DNA of 64,000 bases. It comes from Dorea_D hominis. Its GTDB lineage: Bacteria; Bacillota; Clostridia; Lachnospirales; Lachnospiraceae. The DNA is taken from contig NZ_JACOOY010000008.1 of assembly GCF_014287705.1 (NCBI RefSeq), positions 62,001-126,000 of the forward strand, given 5' to 3'. Position numbers and translations under genes: made by a program. The notes under the pieces were generated by a model that made no database searches, had not been told where the DNA came from, and saw only the letters and a program-made list of their open reading frames with translations. How positions within the stretch are numbered: position 1 is the stretch's first letter; each line of letters begins with the position of its first letter. Below are positions 35,169 through 44,354 of this stretch, piece by piece.

Positions 35169-36599
35169 CTATAACATTTCCTGCAGTTTCTTATTAATTG
35201 CTACCGGATCCGCTTTTCCTTTCATCGTTTTCATCGTCTGTCCGACCAGTGCTCCAAGCGCTTTTTTCTTGCCTCCCTGATAATCAGCTACTGCCTGCGG
35301 ATTGTCTGCAATCACTTTCTTTAACACTTCTTCCAATGCTCCATCATCATTTACAGTTTTCAGCCCGTGCTCCTCTACATAAGCTTTCGGATCTATGTCC
35401 TCTGCAAAAATTTTCTCAAATACTTCTTTTGCAACTGAACTGTTGATCGTTCCTGCTTCTGTCAGTTCTACTAAAGCCGCAAGATTCTCTGGTGCAAAAT
35501 CAATGTCTTCCGGTTCCATTCCATTTTCTTTCAGAAGACGCATCGTCTCTACCATCAGCCAGTTGGAAACTTTCTTCGGTTTTCCACAGATAGCTGCTGC
35601 CTCTTCAAAGATATCTGCCATATGTTTGGAGTTTGTCAGAATCTCCGCATCATACTGCGGAATATCATATTCTTTTTTATATCGCTCCAGCTTTTCAGAA
35701 CGAAGTTCAGGCTGCCGGTCTTTTACTTTCTGAATCCATTCATCACTGATAATGATCGGCACAAGATCCGGTTCCGGGAAATAGCGGTAATCCTGTGCAT
35801 CCTCTTTTGAACGCATAGCATGCGATGATTCTTTGTTGTCATCCCATCTTCTTGTTTCCTGCACAACCTGTTTCCCTTCTTCGATCAGTTCAATCTGGCG
35901 CTCTCTTTCCCCTTCAATAGCTCTTGCGATAGCTTTAAAAGAGTTCAGGTTCTTCATCTCTGTTCTTGTGCCAAATTCTGCTGCACCAACTTCCCGCACC
36001 GATAAGTTGACGTCCGCTCTCATGGATCCTTCCTGTAATTTACAGTCAGATGCGCCAAGATACTGTACAATGGTACGCAGTTTTTCCAGATAAGCAATCA
36101 CTTCATCCGCTGAGCGCATATCCGGTTCCGATACGATTTCCACAAGTGGTACGCCACTTCGGTTGTAATCAACCAGTGACGTGTCATCCCATTCATCGTG
36201 GATCAGTTTTCCGGCATCTTCCTCCATATGCATTTCATGGATACGGACTTTTTTCTTCTGTCCTGCCACTTCGATCTCTACATATCCATTTCTTGCAATT
36301 GGAAGATACAGCTGGGAAATCTGATAGTTCTGTGGGTTGTCTGGGTAAAAATAATTTTTGCGGTCAAATTTGCATACCTGGGTAATATCACAGTTTGTTG
36401 CAAGTCCGATTGCCATTGCATATTCAACAACCTGCTTATTCAGAACCGGAAGAGATCCCGGCATACCGGTGCAGACCGGACAGGTATGTGTATTTGGTGC
36501 TCCTCCGAACTGTGTACTGCAGGAGCAGAAGATTTTTGTTTTCGTTGCAAGTTCTACGTGAACCTCCAGTCCAATGACTGTTTCATATTGTTTTGCCAT
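35169..36599 (-). CDS. gatB: Asp-tRNA(Asn)/Glu-tRNA(Gln) amidotransferase subunit B
   Basis: GatB phosphorylates the mischarged aminoacyl-tRNA and accepts ammonia from GatA. The 476-residue protein starts YETVIGLEVHVELATKTKIFC. Zinc-type cysteines (CSCS and CPVC) follow near residues 25-45. YCSPDNPKNYQIS-like sequence is present as FYPDNPQNYQISQL, and DYNRSGVPLVEIVSEPD is diagnostic. The C-terminal YqeY-like tail domain (ALGALVGQTMKTMKGKADP) binds tRNA. It is 2 bases downstream of gatA and is the last gene of the T-box-controlled run. Confidence 0.98.
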   Translation of the reverse strand: MAKQYETVIGLEVHVELATKTKIFCSCSTQFGGAPNTHTCPVCTGMPGSLPVLNKQVVEYAMAIGLATNCDITQVCKFDRKNYFYPDNPQNYQISQLYLPIARNGYVEIEVAGQKKKVRIHEMHMEEDAGKLIHDEWDDTSLVDYNRSGVPLVEIVSEPDMRSADEVIAYLEKLRTIVQYLGASDCKLQEGSMRADVNLSVREVGAAEFGTRTEMKNLNSFKAIARAIEGERERQIELIEEGKQVVQETRRWDDNKESSHAMRSKEDAQDYRYFPEPDLVPIIISDEWIQKVKDRQPELRSEKLERYKKEYDIPQYDAEILTNSKHMADIFEEAAAICGKPKKVSNWLMVETMRLLKENGMEPEDIDFAPENLAALVELTEAGTINSSVAKEVFEKIFAEDIDPKAYVEEHGLKTVNDDGALEEVLKKVIADNPQAVADYQGGKKKALGALVGQTMKTMKGKADPVAINKKLQEML

Positions 36600-36601
36600 C
36601 T

Positions 36602-38071
36602 CTATCTGTCTCCTTTCGCAAGTTCCGGTGCCTCATATGATTTTGTCTGTTCAAATGTATAGGCTGCACGGATGATTTTCTTCTCCTGGAAGCAGTCTCC
36701 GATGATCTGCATACCAACCGGAAGACCTTTTGAATCTTTTCCGACCGGAATCGTAATTCCCGGAAATCCTGCCAGATTGACTGCGATCGTGTAAATATCT
36801 CCCAGATACATTTTCAAAGGATCACTTAGGCTCTCTCCAAGTTTCGGTGCTGTTGTCGGTGCTGCCGGTGCAATGATCGCATCATAAGATGCAAATGCTT
36901 TGTCAAATGCTTTTTTGATCAACGCCTTTGTCCGGAGTGCTTTCAAATAATAAGCATCATAATATCCGGAACTTAATACAAATGATCCAAGCATAATTCT
37001 GCGTTTTACTTCCGGTCCGAAGCCTTCGGATCTTGTCTTTTTATACATATTGTGAAGTCCTTCATATTCCGAAGTACGGTATCCGTATTTCACACCATCA
37101 AACCGGGATAAGTTCGAGCTTGCTTCTGCAGATGCAATGACGTAATAAGCCGGAATCGCATACTGTACAAGGCTTAAGTCAAATTCTTCCACAACCGCAC
37201 CTTTTTCTTCCAGCACTTTGACCGCTTTTAAAATCTGTTCTTTGACTTCCGGATCCAGACCTTCTGTGAAATAATCTCTCGGCACGCCAATCTTCATTCC
37301 TTTTACCTCAGCAACCAGTCCTTCTGTGAAATCATACGATTCTCTTGCAATAGAAGTACTATCTTTGCTGTCATGAGAGGCAATGGTCTCCAGAATTGTC
37401 GCACAGTCTGTGACATCTTTTGCGATCGGTCCGATCTGATCCAGCGAAGAGCCATATGCGATCAGTCCATAACGGGATACCGTTCCATAGGTTGGCTTGA
37501 TTCCAACAACTCCACAGAAAGAACTTGGCTGACGGATGGAACCTCCTGTATCAGATCCAAGTGCATATGCACATTCTCCTGCCGCAACTGCCGCACAGGA
37601 ACCTCCTGATGAACCGCCCGGAACATGTTCCAGATTCCATGGATTCTTTGTTTCTCCATAATAAGAAGTCTCTGTCGTACTTCCCATGGCAAATTCATCC
37701 ATATTTGTCTTTCCAAGGATTACAGCTCCTGCTTTTTCCAGATTTACAACTGCTTCCGCTGTAAAGGTTGGTTTGAAACCTTCCAGAATCTTAGAGCTGC
37801 AGGTCGTCTCCACACCCTTCGTACATAAATTATCTTTGATCGCCACCGGAACACCGGCTAATGGTCCGGTAAGTGTACCGTCATTAATCATTTTCTGTAC
37901 TTCTTCTGCACGTTTTCTTGCACCTTCCTTATCAATCCGCACAAAACTATGTACATTCTCTTCTACGCGTTCTATCTGTGCAATGGCTGCTTCTACTGCA
38001 TCTGCCACTGTTATTTCTTTTGCTTTTATTTTCTTTCCGATCTCAACGGCTGTCATACTTGTGATATCCAT
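36602..38071 (-). CDS. gatA: Asp-tRNA(Asn)/Glu-tRNA(Gln) amidotransferase subunit A
   Basis: Amidase-signature enzyme that hydrolyses glutamine and passes ammonia to GatB. The catalytic triad is visible: Lys in GVPVAIKDNLCT (about residue 78), the cis-Ser in PGGSSGGSCAAVAAGE, and the nucleophile Ser in LGSDTGGSIRQPSSFCG (about 177). The 489-residue length is normal. It lies between gatC (35 bases upstream) and gatB (2 bases downstream), giving the complete GatCAB set in operon order. Confidence 0.98.
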   Translation of the reverse strand: MDITSMTAVEIGKKIKAKEITVADAVEAAIAQIERVEENVHSFVRIDKEGARKRAEEVQKMINDGTLTGPLAGVPVAIKDNLCTKGVETTCSSKILEGFKPTFTAEAVVNLEKAGAVILGKTNMDEFAMGSTTETSYYGETKNPWNLEHVPGGSSGGSCAAVAAGECAYALGSDTGGSIRQPSSFCGVVGIKPTYGTVSRYGLIAYGSSLDQIGPIAKDVTDCATILETIASHDSKDSTSIARESYDFTEGLVAEVKGMKIGVPRDYFTEGLDPEVKEQILKAVKVLEEKGAVVEEFDLSLVQYAIPAYYVIASAEASSNLSRFDGVKYGYRTSEYEGLHNMYKKTRSEGFGPEVKRRIMLGSFVLSSGYYDAYYLKALRTKALIKKAFDKAFASYDAIIAPAAPTTAPKLGESLSDPLKMYLGDIYTIAVNLAGFPGITIPVGKDSKGLPVGMQIIGDCFQEKKIIRAAYTFEQTKSYEAPELAKGDR

Positions 38072-38106
38072 GCCTTCGTTCTCCTCTCTTTTTTCTTTTC
38101 AGGAAA

Positions 38107-38400
38107 CTATCCGATTGTCTTTGGTACTTTAAAGCTCTGGTCTTTTGCAAGTGGTGCATTGGCAAGCGTATCTGCACTTCCGTCACCATTTGTCACAACA
38201 TCCTCACGGAATACGTTATGCACCGGAAATACATGGGACATCGGTTCTACTCCGTCTGTATCCAGCTCATTTAATGTATCAATGTAATCCAGCATTTTTT
38301 CCATATCTTTTTTTGCTTCTTCCTTCTCTGCATCGCTTAATTCCAGCTTTGCCAGTATTCCGACATATTCGATTGTCTCATCTGTGATCTGATTTGCCAT
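38107..38400 (-). CDS. gatC: Asp-tRNA(Asn)/Glu-tRNA(Gln) amidotransferase subunit C
   Basis: Small subunit that wraps around GatA and GatB and stabilises the complex. The 97-residue protein shows the GatC pattern: ETIEYVGILAKLELSDAEKEE at the N-terminus, then MLDYIDTLNELDTDGVEPMSHV and VFREDVV. The start ATG has AAAAGGGG upstream. It is 38 bases downstream of aspS and upstream of gatA. Confidence 0.97.
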   Translation of the reverse strand: MANQITDETIEYVGILAKLELSDAEKEEAKKDMEKMLDYIDTLNELDTDGVEPMSHVFPVHNVFREDVVTNGDGSADTLANAPLAKDQSFKVPKTIG

Positions 38401-38438
38401 AATTTTGTCCCCTTTTCATCTTTCTATTTTCTATTTCT

Positions 38439-39776
38439 TTATGGTTCCAGTCTGCTTAAATCTCTTGGAAATAGCGTTGTCTCGCGGACATTGTCTTCCC
38501 CGATGAGCTGCATCGTCAATCGTTCCAGTCCGATTCCAATTCCACCATGTGGCGGCATTCCATGTCTGAAGGTTGCAAGATACTGATCCATTCCATCTGT
38601 CTCCATACCTCTTGCTTCTATCTTTTCTATCAGTTTCTGATAATCATGGATTCTCTGACCGCCTGTTGTAATCTCAAGTCCTTTAAACAACAGGTCAAAA
38701 CTTAATGTATATTTCGAATCTTCCGGATCATCCATTGCATAGAATGGACGCTTTTTGGATGGATAATGAGTTACAAATACAAAATCACTGCCCCACTCTT
38801 CTTTTGCATATTTTCCGATCAGCTGCTCCTCCTCCGGCTCTAAATCGAACGGATTACGCATCTTATGTCCATATTTTTCCGATACGATTTCTTTAATATC
38901 GTGGAAACGGACTGCCGGGATTCTGGATACATCCGGAAATTCTACTCCAAGGATTTTCAGTTCTTTCGCATATTCTTTCTGCAAAAGTTTCATTGCATAC
39001 TGTAAATACCCGGTTTCCATTGCCATGATATCTTCGAATCCATCAATATATCCCATCTCAAAATCAAGACTGGTATATTCATTTAAATGTCTTTTTGTGT
39101 TGTGTTTTTCTGCACGAAATACCGGTGCTGTCTCGAATACACGATCAAATACACCTACCATCATCTGTTTGTAAAACTGCGGGCTCTGTGCCAGCACTGC
39201 AGGTCTGTGGAAATATTCCAGCTTGAAAATATTCGCTCCTCCTTCAGCTCCCTTTGCTCCGATCTTCGGTGTATGGATCTCTGTAAATTCCTGGCTGTAA
39301 AGAAAATCGCGGAATGCTCTTGTAAGTCCTTCCTGAATTCGGAATTTTGCACGCTCTCTGATATTTCTAAGGGCAATGGAGCGGTAGTTTAATTTTGCTT
39401 CCAGTGAAGTATTCAATTTCCATTTGGAAATTGCAAGCGGCATCATCTCTGCCTCCGGCTCACTTAAAATTTCCACTTTCTGCATTGTAATCTCGATTCC
39501 GTTTGGTGCTTTCTCATTCTGCTTTAAAACGCCTGTCACTTCCAGTGTTGCTGCCTCTTTGATCGTTTTTATATCAAATTCTGCAGTTTCTTTCTCATAT
39601 ACACACTGCAGAAGTCCTTCTCTTTTACGAAGGATCACAAAGGCTACGGTTCCCATATCACGAATGACATGAACAGCTCCATTGATTTTTACAACCTCTC
39701 CTTCTGCGCATCCGGTAAGTAACTCTGTAATTTCTTTTGTCTCTTTTTTCTTTACTCCTGTCATAAATTCCATCAT
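38439..39776 (-). CDS. aspS: Archaeal-type, non-discriminating aspartyl-tRNA synthetase
   Basis: Class II synthetase of 445 residues. This is much shorter than bacterial AspRS (about 590) because it lacks the GAD insertion, so it belongs to the archaeal/AspS2 type. The N-terminal OB fold (VVKINGAVHVIRDMGTVAFVILR) binds the anticodon. Motif 2 is FETAPVFRAEKHNTKRHLNEYTSLD (split over residues about 215-239) and motif 3 is GIGIGLERLTMQL. Such enzymes usually charge both tRNA-Asp and tRNA-Asn. Linkage to gatCAB fits production of Asp-tRNA(Asn) for amidation. AGGGAGG lies 5 bases before the ATG. A T-box lies upstream. Confidence 0.95.
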   Translation of the reverse strand: MMEFMTGVKKKETKEITELLTGCAEGEVVKINGAVHVIRDMGTVAFVILRKREGLLQCVYEKETAEFDIKTIKEAATLEVTGVLKQNEKAPNGIEITMQKVEILSEPEAEMMPLAISKWKLNTSLEAKLNYRSIALRNIRERAKFRIQEGLTRAFRDFLYSQEFTEIHTPKIGAKGAEGGANIFKLEYFHRPAVLAQSPQFYKQMMVGVFDRVFETAPVFRAEKHNTKRHLNEYTSLDFEMGYIDGFEDIMAMETGYLQYAMKLLQKEYAKELKILGVEFPDVSRIPAVRFHDIKEIVSEKYGHKMRNPFDLEPEEEQLIGKYAKEEWGSDFVFVTHYPSKKRPFYAMDDPEDSKYTLSFDLLFKGLEITTGGQRIHDYQKLIEKIEARGMETDGMDQYLATFRHGMPPHGGIGIGLERLTMQLIGEDNVRETTLFPRDLSRLEP

Positions 39777-39832
39777 TCAGACCTCCCTTGGTATCCTTTT
39801 TGGTAAAATAGTGTGCGTCCTCGCAGAGCCAT

Positions 39833-39867
39833 TTTATTTATCACTAAAAATCTTTTTGATAAATAAA
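39833..39867. repeat. AT-rich hairpin between T-box terminator and aspS
   Basis: A 10-bp perfect inverted repeat (TTTATTTATC at 39833-39842 and GATAAATAAA at 39858-39867) lies in the readthrough part of the leader. It may be a secondary processing or stability element. Confidence 0.4.
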
Positions 39868-39896
39868 AAAAGAGATTCTTTCGAACCTCCGGTACT

Positions 39897-40185
39897 AAAA
39901 AACGTCCCAGAATACATACTTGTATTCCGGGACGGATATAAACTTGTTATCCGCGGTACCACCCGCATTAAGCTCGCCTTTGAACTTATCTCTTGCACGT
40001 AACGTGTGCCTTACGTATCTGCCTAATAATCTACATCCGGTAATCTCCTGCCGACGTTCAACAGATCTGCTCCGGAGTGTTCCCTATTGTTCTGCTTCCT
40101 TCAGATGCACTCTCAGTCGGCGGTGCTTCCTTCCTGTTAATTCCACAAGAACAGAGTCTCCTTCATCGCTTTGTTGTTTAAAAAC
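39897..40185 (-). promoter_or_regulatory. T-box riboswitch controlling aspS-gatCAB (overlapping GAA/AAC specifier)
   Basis: The whole leader between clcA and aspS (463 bases, no gene) is filled by this element. The T-box sequence GGGTGGTACCGCGG lies at 39951-39964. The terminator stem GTCCCGGAATAC/GTATTCTGGGAC followed by TTTTTT is at 39897-39933. A stem III hairpin (ACGTAA/TTACGT) lies upstream. In Stem I, GGAG (40158-40161) pairs with CTCC (40074-40077) and TGTTCT (40148-40153) with AGAACA (40088-40093). That leaves a specifier bulge with GAACA, so GAA (Glu, 40080-40082) and AAC (Asn, 40079-40081) overlap. A dual Asn/Glu specifier is known for the equivalent operon of Clostridium acetobutylicum. 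The fold was drawn by hand. Confidence 0.88.
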
Positions 40186-40192
40186 TATGTCT

Positions 40193-40221
40193 ATGGTAGC
40201 ACAGGATTTTTTAAATTGCAA
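40193..40221 (-). promoter_or_regulatory. Candidate promoter of the aspS-gatCAB T-box transcript
   Basis: On the minus strand TTGCAA (40216-40221) and TACCAT (40193-40198) are 17 bases apart, placing the start of transcription just before Stem I. Confidence 0.5.
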
Positions 40222-40239
40222 GTACCAAATCAATAAATT

Positions 40240-41802
40240 TCAAAATCGTTCCTGACAAAGCGCCTCCATCTTCTCATGTATGACTCCCATATCACGTTCG
40301 TCTGTCATCGTTACAATCAAATCTCCTGCCTGAAGTTTTGTCTTTCCTTTCGGAATAATCTCATCTGTACCTCGCTGTATTGCTACAAGCAAACAATTAT
40401 CCGGCCATTTCACATCCCGGATCAGTTCTTCTTCAATCGAAGATCCCTGTTTCACAACAAAGTTCGCAAGTACCTTTTCGCCGGTCTCATCCGTCACAGA
40501 CTCTCCGCGCTTTTGCAGGAGACGCTCCAGTAGACTTTCATAAATCGGTTTTGACTTCATCAGTATTGCTACAACATAAGCTACAATGGATACAACCGAT
40601 AACGACAGCATCTGACTCAAGGAACCGGTCATTTCAAAAATAAGAATAATCCCTGTCAGAGGCGCCCGCACAATTGCGGCAAAATATCCTGCCATTGCCA
40701 GAAGTACAAAGTTATTGATATACATTGGATTCAGTCCGAAATACTGCACACTGATCGTTGCAAAAGCGCCTCCGATATAGCCTCCGATGACAAGTAACGG
40801 GAAGAAAATGCCTCCCGGTGCTCCTGATCCAAAACTTACTGCTGAGAAGATGAATCTTCCGATCAGGAGAAATAAAACGCTCTTAAGCATCACATCACTG
40901 TTTGTAAGATATTCAATCAGAGCGTGTCCGCTTCCCAGAAGATCCGGGGCGGTAAATCCAAGAATACCGGCACATACGAACGGGATCATGACCTTCACTT
41001 CCGGTCGTAAAAACGTTGCTTTATTATAGATTTCCTGTGATTTCAAAGTAAACCAGTTATAAAATGCACCCAGCACGCCAAGTATCACTCCAAGTGCCAC
41101 GATCATTCCATAGGAATGAATTGGCAGTGCATGCAAGATATCAAACTGGAACACGGAACTTACTCCCAGCACATTTGAACATAAGAAATCTGCCGTCAGC
41201 GACGCAGACATTACGGATACGAGTACTGATACGGAAAAATTCTTATGGACTTCTTCCAGTGAAAACATGACTCCTGCAAGAGGTGCATGAAACGCTGCTG
41301 AAAGTCCTGCACTGGCTCCACAGGTCAATAAAAACTTCTCTTCGGTCTTTCCTCTGTCAAGCCCTCTGGATACCCCTTTTCCTACCATGGCACCAAGCTG
41401 AATCGATGGGCCTTCTCTTCCAAGTGCCAGTCCTCCAAGCAGGCATAAGAAACCGCCGAGGAACTTTGCCGGCATCACACGCCACCAGGTCTGATCTAAT
41501 TTTCCTACCATCTCGCCCTCAAGCTGAGGGATTCCGCTTCCGGATATCATCGGCTCAAACTGTACCAGTTTTGCCACGATCCAGGCAAGCAAAAGGAGCA
41601 CCGCAAACCATCCTGCCATCCGCACCGGATTGCCTGACGCATATGCGAGGATCTGCTTTAACCATTTTCCCGCATATTCCAGACAGATCCGGTACAAAAG
41701 TACAATCAGTCCTGCGATTGCTCCAACTAATATTCCTTCACCTATTAAAATAATCTGAAACCGCTCTGCACGCTTAATCGTGTCCGGTGTATTGTGTCTC
41801 AC
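40240..41802 (-). CDS. clcA: ClC-family H+/Cl- exchanger with TrkA-C domain
   Basis: Chloride/proton antiporter of 520 residues. Selectivity motifs are GSGIPQLEGEM, the gating Glu in GREGPSIQLGAM, and GGIFFPLLVIGGYIG. The proton Glu lies in FSLEEVHKNF, matching transporter-type ClCs and not CLC-F fluoride exporters. A C-terminal RCK/TrkA-C domain (EELIRDVKWPDNCLLVAIQRG) probably binds a regulatory ligand. The GTG at 41802 is preferred because GGGAGG lies 8 bases upstream; the ATG at 41829 has no ribosome site. The preceding leader folds into a three-way junction. Confidence 0.93.
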   Translation of the reverse strand: MRHNTPDTIKRAERFQIILIGEGILVGAIAGLIVLLYRICLEYAGKWLKQILAYASGNPVRMAGWFAVLLLLAWIVAKLVQFEPMISGSGIPQLEGEMVGKLDQTWWRVMPAKFLGGFLCLLGGLALGREGPSIQLGAMVGKGVSRGLDRGKTEEKFLLTCGASAGLSAAFHAPLAGVMFSLEEVHKNFSVSVLVSVMSASLTADFLCSNVLGVSSVFQFDILHALPIHSYGMIVALGVILGVLGAFYNWFTLKSQEIYNKATFLRPEVKVMIPFVCAGILGFTAPDLLGSGHALIEYLTNSDVMLKSVLFLLIGRFIFSAVSFGSGAPGGIFFPLLVIGGYIGGAFATISVQYFGLNPMYINNFVLLAMAGYFAAIVRAPLTGIILIFEMTGSLSQMLSLSVVSIVAYVVAILMKSKPIYESLLERLLQKRGESVTDETGEKVLANFVVKQGSSIEEELIRDVKWPDNCLLVAIQRGTDEIIPKGKTKLQAGDLIVTMTDERDMGVIHEKMEALCQERF

Positions 41803-41832
41803 AAGACATACCTCCCATAATTTTCTCATAGC

Positions 41833-41934
41833 TATATGATACCCGTAGATTATTCCGTGCTGCGCACTCTCACAATCTTCCCAATTATGAGCAAGCTCAT
41901 GTGGCTTAAGGCCTTAGGACTCCGGTATCATATA
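41833..41934 (-). ncRNA. Structured leader RNA upstream of clcA (unknown class)
   Basis: The leader has a closing stem P1 with 11 perfect pairs (TATATGATACC, 41924-41934, against GGTATCATATA, 41833-41843). Inside are P2, ATGAGC-TT-GCTCAT (41887-41900), and P3, AGATT/AATCT (41874-41878 with 41847-41851), capped by GTGC-GCA-GCAC. The 80-base interior forms a three-way junction with a purine-rich joining region and a CCTAAGGCCTTAAG stretch. P1 starts at the expected transcription start of a TATAAT promoter (about 41936-41941). Its 3' strand ends about 20 bases before the clcA ribosome site. It matches no riboswitch I recognise. Confidence 0.55.
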
Positions 41935-41971
41935 CATTATAAATAGAAGGTCGTCTTTTTTCCAGTAAAAT

Positions 41972-42880
41972 TTAATTATCTGAATCTGAGACTGTAATCA
42001 TATTTGTAATAACGTCTTTGCTGACTTTGTATACAATTTTTGAATTTTCCGGCATCACATACCGGTTTTCTCCGTCTTTGTCTGTTTTTCCAATGTAAAC
42101 ACTGTACGTTTTCTTCTTTCCGGATGAAGAATCTTTGTATGTAGCGGTTGCTGTTGTCCGTTTGTCAATCTCCAGACCATATTTGCCAAGTGTCTTATCT
42201 GTCACATGGTAATCTGCACAGTCAGTCAGTGTAATCGTTCCGAATCCTCCGGCAAGCTGTGCCAGATCATCTTCATCATCGTATGTCTTTGTCGTTCCAT
42301 TTTTCGTAACTGCAACTTTTTTCAGATTGCCGCTGCTGATGGACGGCACAGTATCCAGACTCACAAAGGAAGATAGCTGAAACTGTAAGTTTTCTACCAG
42401 TGTACTTCCAATCGTATACACTGTATCTTCTTCTTCGATTTTCGCATAGTAATCTTCTCCAACATTATTACCGATATCGAGCGTTCCTTTTTCTCCGGAA
42501 GTTGTCTCATAAGATACTTTATATGCCGGATCCGCAAGTCCATAATCCTCCAACGCATCCGGAGCATCCAGTTTCTGCTCTGCTGTCAGACTTTCCACAG
42601 TACCTGTAATCTGCTCAACCGCACTCTGTGTTAATTTGATGGTCTTATCTTTTTCATACACCCAGGTATCATTTTTCTTGACAAAAGTCATATTTTTATT
42701 TCCCTTTTTATAACTGATCTTTGTCAAGTCATCTGCATCTATAATCTGCACGGTCTGTGCTTTTTTCTTTGCCGCCTTCTGCGTCTTCATCTGATTGTTC
42801 CATGCCTTGATTCCGCCATATGCACCGCAAAGGACAACCAGAATTCCTACAAGCAGTAACATTCTCTTTTTCTGTTTCAT
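41972..42880 (-). CDS. DUF4340 membrane-anchored protein of a Gld-type ABC cluster
   Basis: A 302-residue protein with one N-terminal TM anchor (MLLLVGILVVLCGAYGGIKAW) and an extracytoplasmic beta-rich domain. The repeats typical of DUF4340 are visible: KISYKKGNKNMTFVKKNDTWVY (split) and LEDYGLADPAYKVSYETTSG, a recurring pattern of YGL-type turns. The ATG at 42880 is preferred because GAGG lies 6-7 bases upstream. It is the last gene of the run ATPase - permease - GldG-like - DUF4340, a widespread cluster whose substrate is unknown in Gram-positives. Confidence 0.87.
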   Translation of the reverse strand: MKQKKRMLLLVGILVVLCGAYGGIKAWNNQMKTQKAAKKKAQTVQIIDADDLTKISYKKGNKNMTFVKKNDTWVYEKDKTIKLTQSAVEQITGTVESLTAEQKLDAPDALEDYGLADPAYKVSYETTSGEKGTLDIGNNVGEDYYAKIEEEDTVYTIGSTLVENLQFQLSSFVSLDTVPSISSGNLKKVAVTKNGTTKTYDDEDDLAQLAGGFGTITLTDCADYHVTDKTLGKYGLEIDKRTTATATYKDSSSGKKKTYSVYIGKTDKDGENRYVMPENSKIVYKVSKDVITNMITVSDSDN

Positions 42881-42908
42881 ACATGTCCTCTTTTCTTTGA
42901 AATCCTTT

Positions 42909-44345
42909 TTACGCTTTTCTTCTCTTCCACCACTGTATGAATCCATATACGAGGATCAACACAGGAATTCCAAATATGATGAACAGGCTGATAATTCCGG
43001 CATGGTGTACCGTATTATATGTAACCTGCAGACTCTTTGCCTTGATTGAAACATTCTCTACATTGTCATAGTTTGCTGTAACTGTATTCATAAACAGATC
43101 CAGATTTTCCAGTGTGGACATATTATCTGTAACATCCGGATTGATCAGGCTGTCGGAAGACACTACAGTCAGTCTTCCGGTATCTGCTATATCTGAACTG
43201 TCTGTTTCTCCGTCTGAATCATCGGAACCATTTTTTGATTTTTCTGCTACAACTCCGAGTGTATATGTTCCCTGCTTCTGATCATTGTCACTTATTGCAT
43301 AACCCGAAGATGATGTTTTCATAAATTCTGTTGTTGTCACAGTATCATCTTCCGGATCAGAGACTTTCAGGCCATGTGCATTGACGAGCAGAACCATGTC
43401 TGAACTTAAACCTTTTGCCAGATTTCCTGTCGCTGTTAGTTCCGGGAAGATATAATAATAATTTCCCTGATAGCTTCTCTGTGTATCTGCAATATAGCCG
43501 CTCACTTCCTGAATACCATATTTCTTCAGGAAACTCTTAAGATTCGGCTGTGCTTTATCCGCATCGCCGAGAACAACGTAGATTTTCCCACCATTGTCCA
43601 TGTAATTGTTCAGAAGTTTTACTTCATCTTTTGTCAAATCTTTCGTCGGCGCATAGATAAATAACAAATCGCAGTCATCCGGTATTTTATTCTTCATAAC
43701 AAGATTCAGTTCTTCCTGCTTAATGTTACTCTTTCCAAGAAGGTCTGTAACCGATGTAGAAAATGTTCCTTCTCCATGTCCGGTCGTGTAGTAAATCTTT
43801 TTCTGCGTATCGCTTGTCACATAATTGACTGCACTGGTAAGCTGTCCTTCTCCGTCAAACTCAGACTCCGTACTGCTGCCGGTTGTATAATAGGAATACT
43901 CATCCGTCACAATGATATCACTGAACGAAACCGTCGTTGTCTTTTTCGTTTTCTTATCCGATACAAGAATCATATTCTCTTCCACATTATTTTTTGTCAG
44001 TTCTCCCGGATGCAGTACCGGATCTACCCATTTCACAGTAATCTTATCTGAAAGCGCTGCATATTTTTTCAGAAACGCTTTGATTCTGTCATCGGTAGAT
44101 TTTTTCTGTGCATAGACTGTAAATGTAATATCTGAATCCAGTTTGTTCAGGATCTTTTTACTCGTTTTTGAAATCTGATAGATTTTCTTATCACTGACAT
44201 CAATGCTTTTTACATTTTCAGGCAATTGTCCCGCAATCAGATTTACGACGACAACAATTGCTACAACCAGTGCAATCATTCCGACACTGTAACTTCCGTT
44301 TCTGGAAGATACATTTTTAAATGTATTTTTTATTTTCTCTAACAT
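42909..44345 (-). CDS. GldG-like extracytoplasmic ABC component
   Basis: A 478-residue protein with an N-terminal TM helix (VGMIALVVAIVVVVNLIAG), a large extracytoplasmic domain and a C-terminal TM (ISLFIIFGIPVLILVYGFI) ending in WWKRRKA. The central ABC-type uncharacterised-transport domain includes VNYVTSDTQKKIYYTTGHGE and DDCDLLFIYAPTKDLTKDEV. A Ser/Asp-rich stretch (about 385-405) is low complexity. Relatives are GldG of gliding bacteria and IftA-like proteins. GGAGG precedes the ATG. It is 9 bases after the permease and 28 bases before DUF4340. Confidence 0.87.
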   Translation of the reverse strand: MLEKIKNTFKNVSSRNGSYSVGMIALVVAIVVVVNLIAGQLPENVKSIDVSDKKIYQISKTSKKILNKLDSDITFTVYAQKKSTDDRIKAFLKKYAALSDKITVKWVDPVLHPGELTKNNVEENMILVSDKKTKKTTTVSFSDIIVTDEYSYYTTGSSTESEFDGEGQLTSAVNYVTSDTQKKIYYTTGHGEGTFSTSVTDLLGKSNIKQEELNLVMKNKIPDDCDLLFIYAPTKDLTKDEVKLLNNYMDNGGKIYVVLGDADKAQPNLKSFLKKYGIQEVSGYIADTQRSYQGNYYYIFPELTATGNLAKGLSSDMVLLVNAHGLKVSDPEDDTVTTTEFMKTSSSGYAISDNDQKQGTYTLGVVAEKSKNGSDDSDGETDSSDIADTGRLTVVSSDSLINPDVTDNMSTLENLDLFMNTVTANYDNVENVSIKAKSLQVTYNTVHHAGIISLFIIFGIPVLILVYGFIQWWKRRKA

Positions 44346-44354
44346 ATTGCCCTC

